A stretch of DNA of 64,000 nucleotides from contig JAJYDW010000008.1 of NCBI GenBank assembly GCA_021790385.1, positions 1 to 64,000 on the forward strand, read 5' to 3'. This document shows, piece after piece, positions 17,379 through 29,157 of this stretch. Each line of letters begins with the position of its first letter. Position 1 is the stretch's first letter. The notes under the pieces were generated by a model. That model was not told the DNA's origin. It saw only the letters and a program-made list of their open reading frames with translations, and ran no database searches. This DNA comes from Planctomycetota bacterium. GTDB lineage: Bacteria > Planctomycetota > Phycisphaerae > WQYP01. Position numbers and translations under genes: made by a program.

Positions 17379-18671
17379 GTGAACTGGTGCTGGTGGCTTT
17401 TATTACCGGAGATTCTGGGAACGCTTCTGGCGTCTACGTCGGCATATGCGCTGCGCACGGTTTCCAGGTTGGGGCTGGAGCGAGAATTGCTTAAACGGCA
17501 GCGTGCGGGGGCGCTGGATGAGATTCTGGGGCAGTTGGATCCGCTGGTTCTGGCGGCCACCATTTTGCGGGTTTTGTTCAACCTGGCGATGGTGGTAAGC
17601 GTGTTTGCGGCCCTGAATGGGGCGGCCTTTGGTTCTGCCTTGATGCGATTGCTGATAGCTTCCCTGCCGGCGGGCCTGCTTATTCTGGTTTTTTCCGTGG
17701 CCATTCCGTATGCCTGGGCGGGTTATGCCGGGGAGGCACTGATTGCCGGGCTATGGCCGGCGTTGCGGCTGGCCTGTGTGGGGCTTATGCCGCTGGTCTG
17801 GTTTCTGCGGCTGTTTGATGAGCTGGTGCGCCGGCTGGCCGACGCCCCTGTGCCGGGCAGTGCGGCCCAGGAAGCGGTGGAAAGCAAGGAGGAAATTCTG
17901 GCTGCGGTTTCGGAAGGCACCGCGGAAGGAGCTGTGGATGAAGAGCAGAAGAAAATGATTGAAGGCATTATCAGCTTTCGCGATTTGCAAGTCAGCCAGA
18001 TAATGACCCCGCGCACGGATATGATTACCGCCTCCGTTCACGCTACGCTGGAAGAAATTCGGGACAAGGTTCTGCGCGACGGGCTGGCCCGTTTGCCGGT
18101 GCATGATGGCAACCTGGATAACATTCTGGGCATTATTTACGCCAAGGATCTGCTGTCTTTGCTGGGCAGCGGTCAACAACAGACGTTTAACATCCGGCAG
18201 TTGATGCGTCCGCCGCTGTTTGTGCCACATTCCAAGCCGCTGCGCGATCTGCTGCGGCAGTTTCTGGCGCAGCGTGTGCATATTGCCATTGTGTTGGATG
18301 AATTCGGCGGCACGGCCGGCCTGATTACCAGCGAAGACATTCTGGAAGAAATTGTGGGCGACATTGCCGACGAATATGAAAAAGCCTCGGTACATACGCT
18401 CAAGCGAATTGACCCGGTTACAGTGGATGTGGATGCCCGGATGAATGTAACGGATCTGAACCGGGAATTAAATTTGCAGTTGCCGGAGAATCAGGAATAT
18501 CAGACTGCTGGCGGCCTGGTGATCAACATGCTGGGCACCATACCCATCCGCGGGGAACAGGTGCAAATTGGGGATATCACGATTACCGTGATGGAATCGG
18601 ATGCGCGCAAGGTGAAGCTGCTGCGGCTGAAGTTGCCCGCCGGTCCGGAAGGCGGGGAGGGCGCGGGCTAA
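17379..18671 (+). CDS. CNNM/CorC-type membrane protein with CBS pair
   Basis: 430 residues from GTG 17379. The N-terminal ~150 residues are hydrophobic and resemble, loosely, the DUF21 membrane domain. They are followed by the highly conserved DEEQKKMIEGI, a CBS-domain pair containing QIMTPRTDMIT, LARLPVHDGNLDNILGIIYAKDLL and VLDEFGGTAGLITSEDILEEIVGDI, and a C-terminal CorC_HlyC domain. Members are implicated in Mg2+/Co2+ efflux. It ends inside a GC palindrome (18662-18679) whose loop contains the stop codon and which may act in termination. Confidence 0.9.
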   Translation: MNWCWWLLLPEILGTLLASTSAYALRTVSRLGLERELLKRQRAGALDEILGQLDPLVLAATILRVLFNLAMVVSVFAALNGAAFGSALMRLLIASLPAGLLILVFSVAIPYAWAGYAGEALIAGLWPALRLACVGLMPLVWFLRLFDELVRRLADAPVPGSAAQEAVESKEEILAAVSEGTAEGAVDEEQKKMIEGIISFRDLQVSQIMTPRTDMITASVHATLEEIRDKVLRDGLARLPVHDGNLDNILGIIYAKDLLSLLGSGQQQTFNIRQLMRPPLFVPHSKPLRDLLRQFLAQRVHIAIVLDEFGGTAGLITSEDILEEIVGDIADEYEKASVHTLKRIDPVTVDVDARMNVTDLNRELNLQLPENQEYQTAGGLVINMLGTIPIRGEQVQIGDITITVMESDARKVKLLRLKLPAGPEGGEGAG

Positions 18672-18760
18672 GGCCCGCGAGACGGGAGTAGGGAGACGGG
18701 AGTTGGGGGGGCTGGGACCGCGGGCATCCTGCCCGCAAAAGCTGAAAGCTGATCGCTGAC
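18662..18760. repeat. REP-like palindromes and low-complexity repeat between corC-like gene and ligA
   Basis: 18662-18679 is a hairpin (CGCGGGC/GCCCGCG arms). 18714-18737 is the reverse complement of 4187-4210 with one mismatch. Between them lies GAGACGGGAGT-type tandem sequence that recurs at ~61139-61165, and after them a GCTGATCGCTGAC stretch related to ~61175-61195. I see no gene in 18672-18899. Confidence 0.6.
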
Positions 18761-18899
18761 TGCGAGTTGGTGGATACGTATTGTTGGAGGAGACAGGGTG
18801 CGGGCGGCGGTCCGCGAGGTCCCGATAGTGTGCTTTATGCCGGGGAGAGGCCTGTCCCGACCGCGCCGGGAGATTTCGGCGTCCATGCCGTAACAGGGG

Positions 18900-21041
<2,142 letters not shown>

Positions 21042-21242
21042 TCAACCTTTGGGGCTGCGGGACAGGAATATGACCGGCCGGAGAAGCAGGCCCGCGGGCG
21101 CGTGGGGGAGGCGTTTACTCAACGGCGACTGGTTGGAGTGTATATCTCAATGAATGTTTTGCTGTCAACATGGCATTATGACCGGTTGGGTAGAGTTTGC
21201 GCCATTCCGCCGCACCTGCGGCAATTACCGCCGCGGCGGTTC

Positions 21243-22238
21243 TTATGATTTTTTCCGGAGCGCAGGTCTGGCGGCAGCCGCCGGCTGGGGAGCGGTTTTT
21301 TCGCTGCGGCCGCTGGCGGGAGCCATGGCCGACTGGGCGGACTCCGTCGCATAGCGTTTTTGGGCGAGCATCTTGAGGAATGCCTGCATTGCCGGGCCGG
21401 ACCAGCGGTTGGATGCCAGAAGCTGGTGCAGTGGGCGCTGGATGCGACAATCCGCCAGCGGCAGAGATTTGAGCTGTCCGGAGGCAATTTCCAGTTGCAC
21501 CGTCAGAGCGGAAACGATGGCCACGCCGGCACCCGCCATCACCAGATGTTTGATGGCTTCAGGACTGGTAAGTTCCAGCTTCGGCTTAAGAGCCACGCCG
21601 GCGCGGCGCATGTGGCGTTCGATAACCGCCCGGGTGCCCGAACCAGGTTCACGTAAAATCAGAGGCTCGGAGAGAAACTGTTTCAGGGTTACTTGCGGCA
21701 ATTTCAGCAGGGGATGGCCCGGTGGAACAATGGCAATGAGTTCGTCGGTATAAAATACCGTGGCCCGCAGATGAGGATCTTCGGCAAATCCTTCGGTGAA
21801 GGCGATGTGCAGATCGCCGGCCAGCAGGGCCTGATGAATGACCTGCGTGTTGTCGATGCGAATCTGCACTTCAATGCGTGGATTGTGGCGGGAAAATTCG
21901 GCCACCAGCGGCGGTAACAAATATGCGCCGATGGTGGTGCTGGCACCAATGGCGATGCGGCCACTGGTCAGGCCGCGCATATCAGTCATGGCGGCGGCGG
22001 CATTTTTTTCCAGGGCTTGAATCTGGGCTACATATTGCGAAAGAATGACCCCGGCCTGGGTGAGGCTGGTGCCCCGCGGCAGGCGATCGAGCAAACGCAA
22101 CCCCAGCCTGGATTCCAATTCCGCCACCTGGCGGGACACCGCCGGCTGGCTGATTTCCAACGCCTCAGCAGCGCGGCTGAAGCTGCCTTTTTCCGCTACA
22201 GCCTGAAAGATCGCCAGATGGTTGCGGTTCAATTCCAT
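21243..22238 (-). CDS. LysR-family transcriptional regulator
   Basis: 331 residues. The N-terminal winged helix (MELNRNHLAIFQAVAEKG, then SFSRAAEALEISQPAVSRQV) is canonical, followed by a periplasmic-binding-like effector domain from about residue 90 to 290. The last ~30 residues are a low-complexity Ala/Pro/Lys tail. It is divergent from a YeiH-family exporter gene, 119 bp away, an arrangement also known for yeiE-yeiH, so control of that exporter is likely. A TACA-N9-TGTA dyad in the shared region is a candidate LysR box. Confidence 0.92.
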   Translation of the reverse strand: MELNRNHLAIFQAVAEKGSFSRAAEALEISQPAVSRQVAELESRLGLRLLDRLPRGTSLTQAGVILSQYVAQIQALEKNAAAAMTDMRGLTSGRIAIGASTTIGAYLLPPLVAEFSRHNPRIEVQIRIDNTQVIHQALLAGDLHIAFTEGFAEDPHLRATVFYTDELIAIVPPGHPLLKLPQVTLKQFLSEPLILREPGSGTRAVIERHMRRAGVALKPKLELTSPEAIKHLVMAGAGVAIVSALTVQLEIASGQLKSLPLADCRIQRPLHQLLASNRWSGPAMQAFLKMLAQKRYATESAQSAMAPASGRSEKTAPQPAAAARPALRKKS

Positions 22239-22268
22239 GCCATAATTTTACAGCATCGGCGATATAAC

Positions 22269-22285
22269 TACAATGCCTTGGTGTA
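22269..22285. promoter_or_regulatory. Candidate LysR-type operator (T-N11-A)
   Basis: TACA and TGTA arms separated by 9 bp in the divergent region between the LysR gene and the exporter gene. The T-N11-A core fits the family rule. Confidence 0.35.
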
Positions 22286-22357
22286 ATGAACGGATAATGG
22301 GTACTCTTTGATCTTCGTCCGGGCAATAGTGCCTGGCCGATGTTTGGAGAATCCGTC

Positions 22358-23458
22358 ATGTATCCACCGCCATTGCCGTCCGAGGAAGAACCGCTCCATT
22401 TACCCCCGCCGATGATCGGCCAGGATACCGCGGTTAAAGAATATACAATGGGTACGGCCAGATCGTATTTCAAGCTGTGGTTTGAGCGCAGCGATGTGCT
22501 TCGGTCGCAACTACGCTGGGCTATTTTTGCTCTGGCCATCGGCTGGTGCCTCACGGCGTGGGCCTCGCCGGCTCTGGCGCTGGCTTTGGGAATGGTCCTG
22601 GCGATTTCGATCGGCCATCCATTTCATCGGTTGGGCCATCGAACAGCGAAGGTTTTATTGCAGATATGCGTGATCCTGCTCGGCTTTACCATGAATCTGC
22701 ATGCTGTGCTGCGTGCCGGCGCTGACGGGGCAGTGTTTGCCGTCATCAGTATTGGCGTAACACTGTCTGCGGGCTATGCTTTGGGCCGCTGGCTGAAAAT
22801 TGATCCGCATACGTCCATGCTCATTTCGGTGGGAACGGCCATTTGCGGTGGTTCGGCGATCGCTGCGGTGGGCACCGTGATCGATGCGCAGGAGGAACAG
22901 ATGACCGTGGCGATGGGAACCGTATTTTTATTGAACGCTGTCGCCCTTTTTTTGTTTGTGCCTATTGGACACGGATTGGATCTAAGCCAGCACCAGTTTG
23001 GCGTGTGGGCGGGCATATCGATCCACGATATTTCCTCGGTGGTGGCCGCGTGCAATCGGTATGGACCACTGGCCCTGACCACCGGCACGGCGGTAAAGCT
23101 CTCGCGGGCTTTATGGATTGTGCCGGTTTCGCTGGCGGTAGCGTGGATGGCCGGGCGGCAGCGCCGTGCCGCGGGTTCCAACACTGCCGGCCCCCGCCGG
23201 AAAATCCAGATTCCATGGTTCATTGGCTTGTTTTTGGTGGCCTGCGCGGCCAAGAGCTTTATACCGGGAATGCATGTCGTGGATCCGGCCATCAGTCGGA
23301 TCAGCACGGTTGGCCTGACCATAACACTTTTTCTAATCGGTGCGGGTTTATCGCGGCGCACGCTCGCCGCGGTAGGTTTCAAACCGCTGCTGCAGGGGGT
23401 ATTGCTGTGGGCGCTCATCGGTGGACTTACGTTGTTGGCGGTAACACAGTTGCGCTAG
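22358..23458 (+). CDS. YeiH/UPF0324-family putative sulfate exporter
   Basis: 366 residues from ATG 22358 (TGGAGA 7 bp upstream; ATG 22340 lacks a site). About ten membrane helices are predicted. Conserved blocks include VGTAICGGSAIAAVGTVI and SIHDISSVVAA, the family signature. Homologues are annotated as sulfate or thiosulfate exporters, but few have been tested. A ~35-residue Pro-rich cytoplasmic head precedes the first helix. Regulation by the divergent LysR gene is likely. Confidence 0.88.
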   Translation: MYPPPLPSEEEPLHLPPPMIGQDTAVKEYTMGTARSYFKLWFERSDVLRSQLRWAIFALAIGWCLTAWASPALALALGMVLAISIGHPFHRLGHRTAKVLLQICVILLGFTMNLHAVLRAGADGAVFAVISIGVTLSAGYALGRWLKIDPHTSMLISVGTAICGGSAIAAVGTVIDAQEEQMTVAMGTVFLLNAVALFLFVPIGHGLDLSQHQFGVWAGISIHDISSVVAACNRYGPLALTTGTAVKLSRALWIVPVSLAVAWMAGRQRRAAGSNTAGPRRKIQIPWFIGLFLVACAAKSFIPGMHVVDPAISRISTVGLTITLFLIGAGLSRRTLAAVGFKPLLQGVLLWALIGGLTLLAVTQLR

Positions 23459-23494
23459 TTTTTGGGAAAGCGTTTTGGTGGCGCGTTGCCGTTG

Positions 23495-24553
23495 TTAATC
23501 ATGGGCATTGGACAGCTTGGCGGAGCGGGCGGATGGAGACACCGGGTGAACATCCGCCCCGGGGGCCATTGCAGCGGTGGGGCCGGCGGCTGGAATGCCG
23601 GGTGAATTTGATTCTTCAGGTTTGGCAACCGGCGATGTTACGGGTGATCCATAGCGGGAGGAAACAATGCCGCCAAAGATGGCCAGCGTGAGTTCCACGG
23701 TAATTTGAAAAACCCGCGGCAAAGCCACGGCCACCACAATAAGCTCCGCCGAATGGACGATGGGCATTAAAAACAGGGCCTGCACCGCTTCGCGCACGCC
23801 CAGGCCGCCGGGAAACATGCTCAACATGCCCAGGGTAACGGAAAGGCCAAAAATGCCGGACAGCCGAAAAAGTTCCAACGCCCCCACGCTATGCACGCAA
23901 TGTATCGCCGACCAAAGCCCAAAGCCGCCGAAAAGCCAGGATGGCATGAACATCAGCACCGCGCAGGCCATGTCAAACTTGCGGAAATGACGGCTGGGCG
24001 GAATTGGACCACGTTTCATGGATTTAAGAGCGGCATTGACGATGCCAAAAAAAATCTTCGGATGAAATAACGTCAACAAAGCTGCAATCATCAGGCCGCA
24101 CAAAAGTAGATACAGCGGATGGTCGCGGGCGATGAACATCAGGGCGATGGCCCCGACCAATCCGCCGGAAAGGCTGTACATGGCATTTTCGACCAGGGTG
24201 GAAAGCAGACACAATTCGCGTGACATGCCCAGGCGATGGGTGCGTTCAATACGCATCAGCACCAGCAGCACTTTGCCGGGGGCGTACTTGCCGGCCTGGC
24301 TGAAGGTATAGGCCCCCAGCAGGGGCAGAGTTTTGTTGCGGTCTCCCATGCGCCAGGCCAGCCAGCGCCAGGTGAGGGCATTGGTGGCCATGATACCTAC
24401 AAAAGCCAGGCCGATCAGTGGAGCAAAGCTCCAATCTATATGTATGGGGTGGGAGCCTACGGTTTGCCAGGCCCCGCGCAGCTTGTAAAATACAAACAGA
24501 AACACCACCACCATAACGGTGAATTTAAGGATGAAAACCAGACGTTTTTTCAC
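23495..24553 (-). CDS. Lysylphosphatidylglycerol synthase TM-domain (UPF0104) flippase-like membrane protein
   Basis: 352 residues from GTG 24553 (CCGGAG 9 bp upstream). About eight helices; the motifs TFSQAGKYAPGKV and MFPGGLGVREAVQALF are typical of the UPF0104/AglD/MprF-N family, which moves or modifies lipids at the membrane. The last ~45 residues are Pro/Ala/Ser-rich and disordered. There is no MprF synthase domain, so lysyl transfer is not implied. A GC palindrome (24591-24606) lies just upstream of the start. Confidence 0.85.
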   Translation of the reverse strand: MKKRLVFILKFTVMVVVFLFVFYKLRGAWQTVGSHPIHIDWSFAPLIGLAFVGIMATNALTWRWLAWRMGDRNKTLPLLGAYTFSQAGKYAPGKVLLVLMRIERTHRLGMSRELCLLSTLVENAMYSLSGGLVGAIALMFIARDHPLYLLLCGLMIAALLTLFHPKIFFGIVNAALKSMKRGPIPPSRHFRKFDMACAVLMFMPSWLFGGFGLWSAIHCVHSVGALELFRLSGIFGLSVTLGMLSMFPGGLGVREAVQALFLMPIVHSAELIVVAVALPRVFQITVELTLAIFGGIVSSRYGSPVTSPVAKPEESNSPGIPAAGPTAAMAPGADVHPVSPSARSAKLSNAHD

Positions 24554-24590
24554 TGATGTAGGCTCCGGATTTTCCTGCGGGGTCAGCGGT

Positions 24591-24606
24591 GCGGGCTTTC
24601 GCCCGC
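24591..24606. repeat. GC-rich palindrome (REP-like)
   Basis: GCGGGC, four bases, GCCCGC. It belongs to the same class as the hairpins at 18662 and 51396. The rest of the region from 24607 to 24897 shows no gene and no riboswitch that I recognise ahead of glyA. Confidence 0.5.
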
Positions 24607-24897
24607 AGCCCTCACGCACTGGTAATGATAATGCCGACGCAGCGGCATGAATAGGAACCCGCAGAGGAAAATTCCCGCTGGAAAGCCAGTTCCATAATTA
24701 CAACGCACAACCGGGCAGTTTGATTGCTGATTTTAGAAATTCCGGCGCTGCAGCGATGGTCGGCAGAATAGCCGGGGCGTGAAGCGGATGTGGTTGACCA
24801 TTTCCGCTTCCCACCGCAGAATGGAATTGCCGCGGCGGAGGGTAGCTTGGCGTGAGCTGATTCCCCGAGTGAAAAGCATTGTGCAAAGGTGAAGGCA

Positions 24898-26157
24898 ATG
24901 AATCCGATAGAACAATCTGATCCCATTTTGTGGCAGGCTATACAGCAGGAACAAAACCGACAGGATTCCACTCTGGAACTGATTGCCAGCGAAAATCATG
25001 TTTCTCCGGCGGTTCTGGCGGCTGCCGCCACACCGCTTACCAATAAATATGCGGAAGGTTACCCCGGCAAACGCTACTACGGCGGCTGCGAATTTATGGA
25101 TGTGATTGAAAATCTGGCTCGCGACCGGGCCAAAGCTCTTTTCGGCTGCGACCATGTTAACGTGCAGCCCCATTCCGGATCGCAGGCTAATCAGGCGGTA
25201 TTTCTGGCGGCATTAAACCCCGGCGACACCATTCTGGGATTGCACCTGGACCATGGGGGCCATCTTACGCACGGCAAATCAGTGAATATATCGGGCAAAT
25301 GGTTCAAGTCTGTTCATTACACCCTGGATCCGAAAACCGAACGCATCGACATGGCCAATGTGCAACGCATTGCCCGCGAGTGCAAGCCCAAACTTATTAT
25401 TACTGGTGCGAGTGCCTACCCGCGTCTCTGGGATTTTGCGGCCTTTGCGGAGATTGCCCATGAAGTGGGGGCGGTGCAAATGGCGGATATCGCCCATTTT
25501 GCGGGCCTGGTGGCCACCGGCCTGCACCCGTCGCCGGTGCCGCACAGTGAATTTGTTACCACTACTACCCACAAAACACTGCGTGGGCCCCGTTCCGGCA
25601 TGACCATGTGCAAGGCGGACTGGGCTAAAAAATTGGATTCCGCAGTATTTCCCGGGTTGCAGGGCGGGCCGCTGATGCACATTATCGCCGCGAAGGCCGC
25701 GGCCTTTGGCGAAGCGCAGCAACCGGCCTTCAAGGTTTACTGCCAGCAGATTCTCAAAAATGCCAAGGTCCTGGCTGAGGCGCTGATGGGCCATGGTTAT
25801 CGGCTGGTTTCCGGGGGCACGGATAATCATCTGATGCTGGTGGATTTACGGGCCAAAAGCCCGGACCTGACCGGTGCAGCGGTGGAATTATGGCTGCAAA
25901 ATGCCGGCATTATCGTGAATAAAAACATGGTACCCTTTGATACGCGCAAAGCCATAGAAACTTCCGGCATTCGCGTGGGGACTCCGGCGCTGACCACCCG
26001 CGGCCTTAAGGAGCCGGAGATGAAAAAAGTGGCCAACTGGTTTGACCGGGCGGCTTCCAGCGGCGGGGACGCCCAGGTGCTGGCGAAGGTACGTGCGGAG
26101 GTGACGGAATTTACCCGCAGTTATCCGCTGCCGCACTTAACGTGCACGGCGTGTTAG
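24898..26157 (+). CDS. glyA: Serine hydroxymethyltransferase
   Basis: 419 residues from ATG 24898; GTG 24889 is a less likely start. The enzyme interconverts serine and glycine with tetrahydrofolate, supplying one-carbon units. Diagnostic parts are [46 protein letters not shown] and the PLP-lysine motif [12 protein letters not shown]. Length and order match the family. It is monocistronic here; gcvP, which also handles glycine, is 15 kb away. Confidence 0.97.
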   Translation: MNPIEQSDPILWQAIQQEQNRQDSTLELIASENHVSPAVLAAAATPLTNKYAEGYPGKRYYGGCEFMDVIENLARDRAKALFGCDHVNVQPHSGSQANQAVFLAALNPGDTILGLHLDHGGHLTHGKSVNISGKWFKSVHYTLDPKTERIDMANVQRIARECKPKLIITGASAYPRLWDFAAFAEIAHEVGAVQMADIAHFAGLVATGLHPSPVPHSEFVTTTTHKTLRGPRSGMTMCKADWAKKLDSAVFPGLQGGPLMHIIAAKAAAFGEAQQPAFKVYCQQILKNAKVLAEALMGHGYRLVSGGTDNHLMLVDLRAKSPDLTGAAVELWLQNAGIIVNKNMVPFDTRKAIETSGIRVGTPALTTRGLKEPEMKKVANWFDRAASSGGDAQVLAKVRAEVTEFTRSYPLPHLTCTAC

Positions 26158-26234
26158 CACGTGGCGGGAATGTTACTTGTCGGTGGAGCGCCGGCACACG
26201 GCGGATTGCAACGGCGGGCGGGCGGATCGGATGT

Positions 26235-26942
26235 TTATCTCGCAGCCATGATCCATCGCTGCCAAGGCTCTGGCAGTGCCGCGATCAGGTGTCCCGGCCA
26301 ATTCCCCCATAGAACGCTGCGCACCACCAGCACGGCTATAATTGCTCCCGCGGCCACATCCGCCGGATAATGGGCATGCCGGATCACCCGCTGGACCGCG
26401 GTATCCAGGGCCAGAAAATAAAATAACGCCCGACCGCTGGGATAAAACCAGGAAAGGCCGGCGGTCAGCGCAAAAGCGCCGCTGGCATGGGCACTGGGAA
26501 ACGACTGGTAAGTAGCCCCGCGCAAGAATCCATAAGCCGGTCCGAAAAATCCATAGACACCTTTCTCCAGCAACCAGGGACGTGCACGGCCGCAAAGTCC
26601 CTTGGTTAAATAGCAAACGCCCACGGTACACAGGCAGGCGAGCGCCAAGGCGAAAGCCTTGCGTCTACCTTGACTATCCAGCAGTGCCACAGCGAGGATA
26701 ACCAGCACGGAGCAGGCCCATTGGCCCCACTGCATGAGCATGGTCATCTCAAGATTGATATCAGATTTAAAAACGATGGGATGGTGGTACGCCAAAAGCG
26801 CCACGGACTTGTCAAAAACAAAGGCCAGCGCCAAGAGGACGGCGCAGACGAGAAGCTTACTCCAACGGGGCCAGGCAGAATCGAAATGAACCGGTGGTCG
26901 GCACCAGACCATGTCGCAGGTGTTGTCATCAATATCGTGCAT
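26235..26942 (-). CDS. PAP2-family membrane phosphatase
   Basis: 235 residues. The three phosphatase motifs are in place: KGLCGRARP, PSAHASGAF and RVIRHAHYPADV, set among about five to six helices. Such enzymes remove phosphate from lipid phosphates (undecaprenyl diphosphate, phosphatidic acid, PGP) on the outer face of the inner membrane. It is the outermost member of an envelope-related minus-strand run and lies 27 bp after the HAD gene, so it is probably co-transcribed with it. Confidence 0.92.
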   Translation of the reverse strand: MHDIDDNTCDMVWCRPPVHFDSAWPRWSKLLVCAVLLALAFVFDKSVALLAYHHPIVFKSDINLEMTMLMQWGQWACSVLVILAVALLDSQGRRKAFALALACLCTVGVCYLTKGLCGRARPWLLEKGVYGFFGPAYGFLRGATYQSFPSAHASGAFALTAGLSWFYPSGRALFYFLALDTAVQRVIRHAHYPADVAAGAIIAVLVVRSVLWGNWPGHLIAALPEPWQRWIMAAR

Positions 26943-26969
26943 CTATGCGCACCTCCAATTGGCGGTTCT

Positions 26970-27695
26970 TCATTTGGTCAACAGGCTGGGCAAATCAGCG
27001 ATCCGATGAATTACAAGATCAGCCTGATGCCGACGTGTTGTCTTCACCGCCGGTATAGCCGTCTTCCAGATCGTTCGCATGCCGACCCGACGGGCACCGC
27101 GGATATCTGTTTGCAGCCGATCACCCACAAATGCCGCCCGTTCGGGTGTTACAGCCAGTTGTTGCAGCGCGGCGTCAAATATATTTCGATGGGGTTTTCG
27201 ATAAAGCGTGGTCGAAGAATAAATACGTATAGGAAAGTATTGCAACAGCTTTTCCTGCTCCAGATGCTGATCCATGCAGTGTGCCGGTACGCACGTGTTG
27301 GAAACAATCGCCAGTTTAATACCCTGATCTTTGAGCTGGTCAAGGGTCGAAGCTACACCCGCATCCACATAGGCAAGTCTTACCACAGGCCGATACCACA
27401 TCCACGCCAACGTCCGGTACTGATCAGCCGGCACCGCAATTGAGCACCGTTGCAGTACCTGAATCATCACGTCCATGAAACTGAAATCTTTCCGGCATAT
27501 GGCCGACCAGACGTACCGCTGTTTAAACGCCCGCTGATGAGCCAATCGATAGCGATGAAACCCCGGCAACTCCACGCCCAGTTGCTGCAGATGTGCATAG
27601 GTGCTCTGCGCCCCTTGAGCCAGCAGCGCGGCAACCCTCAGATGACGAAAATTCACCAGAGTTCCAGCGAGATCGAACAGCATCGCTTCTATCAC
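26970..27695 (-). CDS. HAD-superfamily hydrolase with a variant nucleophile motif
   Basis: 241 residues. Motif I reads MLFDLAGTLVNF: the nucleophile Asp is present, but the usual second Asp (D-x-D) is Ala, as in phosphonatase-type members. Motif II is AIVSNTCVP, motif III a Lys in YRKPHRNIF, and motif IV GDRLQTDIRGARR. A helical cap lies between residues ~20 and 100. Loss of the general acid/base Asp argues against a simple phosphomonoesterase or implies a different mechanism. Substrate unknown. It is co-directional with the PAP2 gene. Confidence 0.85.
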   Translation of the reverse strand: MIEAMLFDLAGTLVNFRHLRVAALLAQGAQSTYAHLQQLGVELPGFHRYRLAHQRAFKQRYVWSAICRKDFSFMDVMIQVLQRCSIAVPADQYRTLAWMWYRPVVRLAYVDAGVASTLDQLKDQGIKLAIVSNTCVPAHCMDQHLEQEKLLQYFPIRIYSSTTLYRKPHRNIFDAALQQLAVTPERAAFVGDRLQTDIRGARRVGMRTIWKTAIPAVKTTRRHQADLVIHRIADLPSLLTK

Positions 27696-27805
27696 ATGTT
27701 AACCTTTCCGTTATGCTCCGCGGCACGGTGCCGGCCGTGCCGCCGGGGAGGTATCTTTTTCAACTGGGCTATAACGTCTCATGATGGAGCTGGACCTCAA
27801 ACCCA

Positions 27806-28675
27806 TCAGTCGCCCACAGGCTCCAGTTCCACCTGTGGCTCTGTAGATTCCTGTTGTTCATCATGCGCCACATCGGTCGCAGATATGGTACCGGCCAGCG
27901 TCACATCAACCTTGGCCAGAGCAAGATAGGTAACCAGAATCAGGATTGTCAGCAGAAATGCCACACTGGTCCATACGGTACCAAGCCCGAAACCGCCGGC
28001 ATCGTGCGGTTGGGACATCAGATCACCCAGGGATGCGCCCAGCGGACGGGTAAGCACATAGGCGATCCAGAAAGCGGCGACGGCATTGAGCCGCCGGAGA
28101 TAATAGGCCAAAGTTACTACGCCAATGCCGCCGGCGAAAATCAGCAGGGAGTTAAAATAGCCCCAGCGTAGCGCCTCGGACAGAAAGTCGCCTCCCGATG
28201 TGCCCAAGGCGAATGTGGCCAGGACGGTCAACCAATAAAATCCCTCACGTCGGGTGGTGAAGATGGTATGGATAGAAAGCGTCTTCTCGCGGGCGTACCA
28301 GGCGATGAAAGTGACCGCCAGAGCTGCGGCAAAAACCGGCGTGGACACCGTTAGAGGCACACCGAGATTGTCCACCAGATTGTCACTTAGGAGCGTTCCC
28401 ACAATACTGATAAGCACAACGGAGAGCCAGTAGACCCCGGGAGCGTATCGCCTTGCCCGGAATTGATAGAACAGGGCCACCACCAGGACCGCGGCCATAA
28501 CCACACCGGTCCAGGCCTCGCCCAGGTGCAAGGTCTCACTAAGCAGATCGGCAGCCGTTTCACCAACGGTTGTGGCCAGAATTTTAATGATCCAGAAGTA
28601 AATTGTAACTTCAGGCACCTTGTTGAGCATCCGGTGCTGCGTGTCTGGCGGTGTTTTGGTAACTGTTAAGGGCAT
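27806..28675 (-). CDS. COG4705-family polytopic membrane protein
   Basis: 289 residues from ATG 28675 (GGAG 8 bp upstream). The segment VPEVTIYFWIIKILATTVGE is typical of COG4705, a family with no settled function. About eight helices. A G-(T/A)-(S/T)-rich motif with an acidic residue recurs four times, at ~35-47, 92-101, 158-166 and 213-221 (for example TTVGETAADLLSE and LGTSGGDFLSE), pointing to an internally repeated, transporter-like fold. The acidic C-terminal 30 residues are probably cytoplasmic. It is preceded by a direct-repeat operator shared with two neighbours, implying control by the OmpR-type regulator encoded nearby. Confidence 0.8.
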   Translation of the reverse strand: MPLTVTKTPPDTQHRMLNKVPEVTIYFWIIKILATTVGETAADLLSETLHLGEAWTGVVMAAVLVVALFYQFRARRYAPGVYWLSVVLISIVGTLLSDNLVDNLGVPLTVSTPVFAAALAVTFIAWYAREKTLSIHTIFTTRREGFYWLTVLATFALGTSGGDFLSEALRWGYFNSLLIFAGGIGVVTLAYYLRRLNAVAAFWIAYVLTRPLGASLGDLMSQPHDAGGFGLGTVWTSVAFLLTILILVTYLALAKVDVTLAGTISATDVAHDEQQESTEPQVELEPVGD

Positions 28676-28762
28676 GGATAAATCTCCAAAAGGCTGCAGG
28701 CCGTGCGGGGCACCATACCTCGCCGGCGACTCGACACCGCGAGTGCGCCGCAGCAAAAAATA

Positions 28763-28795
28763 AATATAGTCATCGAACATGAAGCCTCCATGAAA
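28763..28795 (-). promoter_or_regulatory. Direct-repeat operator and -10, site C (COG4705 gene)
   Basis: On the minus strand TTTCAT (28795-28790), 5 bp, CTTCAT (28784-28779), 10 bp, TATATT (28768-28763). Same geometry as sites at 29341-29373 and 29560-29592. The start codon of the controlled gene is about 88 bp downstream. Confidence 0.6.
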
Positions 28796-28800
28796 GGCAA

Positions 28801-29157
28801 CTACGTTGTCTCCAAGGGAGATATCGCCAGGCGCTTCCGGCGATAGTACACCTTGCTCACCGCGGAAATTGCGGTGATCGATATGATGCAGCTACCGGCT
28901 ACATCGATGGTATGATGCACTCCAACGTATACGCGGGCTGCCGCGACGAGCACCGCTAAAACCCACAGTGCACTGCCGAGCTTCCTGTTCCACACCATAC
29001 CTATCATCGCGATGGCGGATATCAGCAGCGCGTGGTCAGAGGGAAATCCATTGTCAGGTACGTGGGGTATCAGTGGCGTGAAGTGCCCCACGACGAAAGG
29101 CCGCGGGTCATAGTAAAGCGAGCCGCCGGCAGAGCAAATCTCGCCGTACCCTACCAA
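28801..29157 (-). pseudogene. C-terminal part of a broken PAP2-family phosphatase gene
   Basis: The frame carries the family core SLYYDPRPFVVGHFTPLIPH, DNGFPSDHALL and RVYVGVHHTIDVAG, i.e. all three PAP2 motifs, in 118 residues. Relatives begin with an extra ~70 residues containing two helices. Here the N-terminal helix lies in another frame (29151-29249), and comparison with remembered family members suggests that ~25-30 codons of the second helix are missing at the join. The gene is probably inactive, although the catalytic residues remain. It is the first gene behind a direct-repeat operator at 29341. Confidence 0.7.

Noticed and set aside
21227-21240. Palindrome after the LysR gene as a terminator
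   Set aside because: The 14-bp GC palindrome has no T-run on the minus strand after it.
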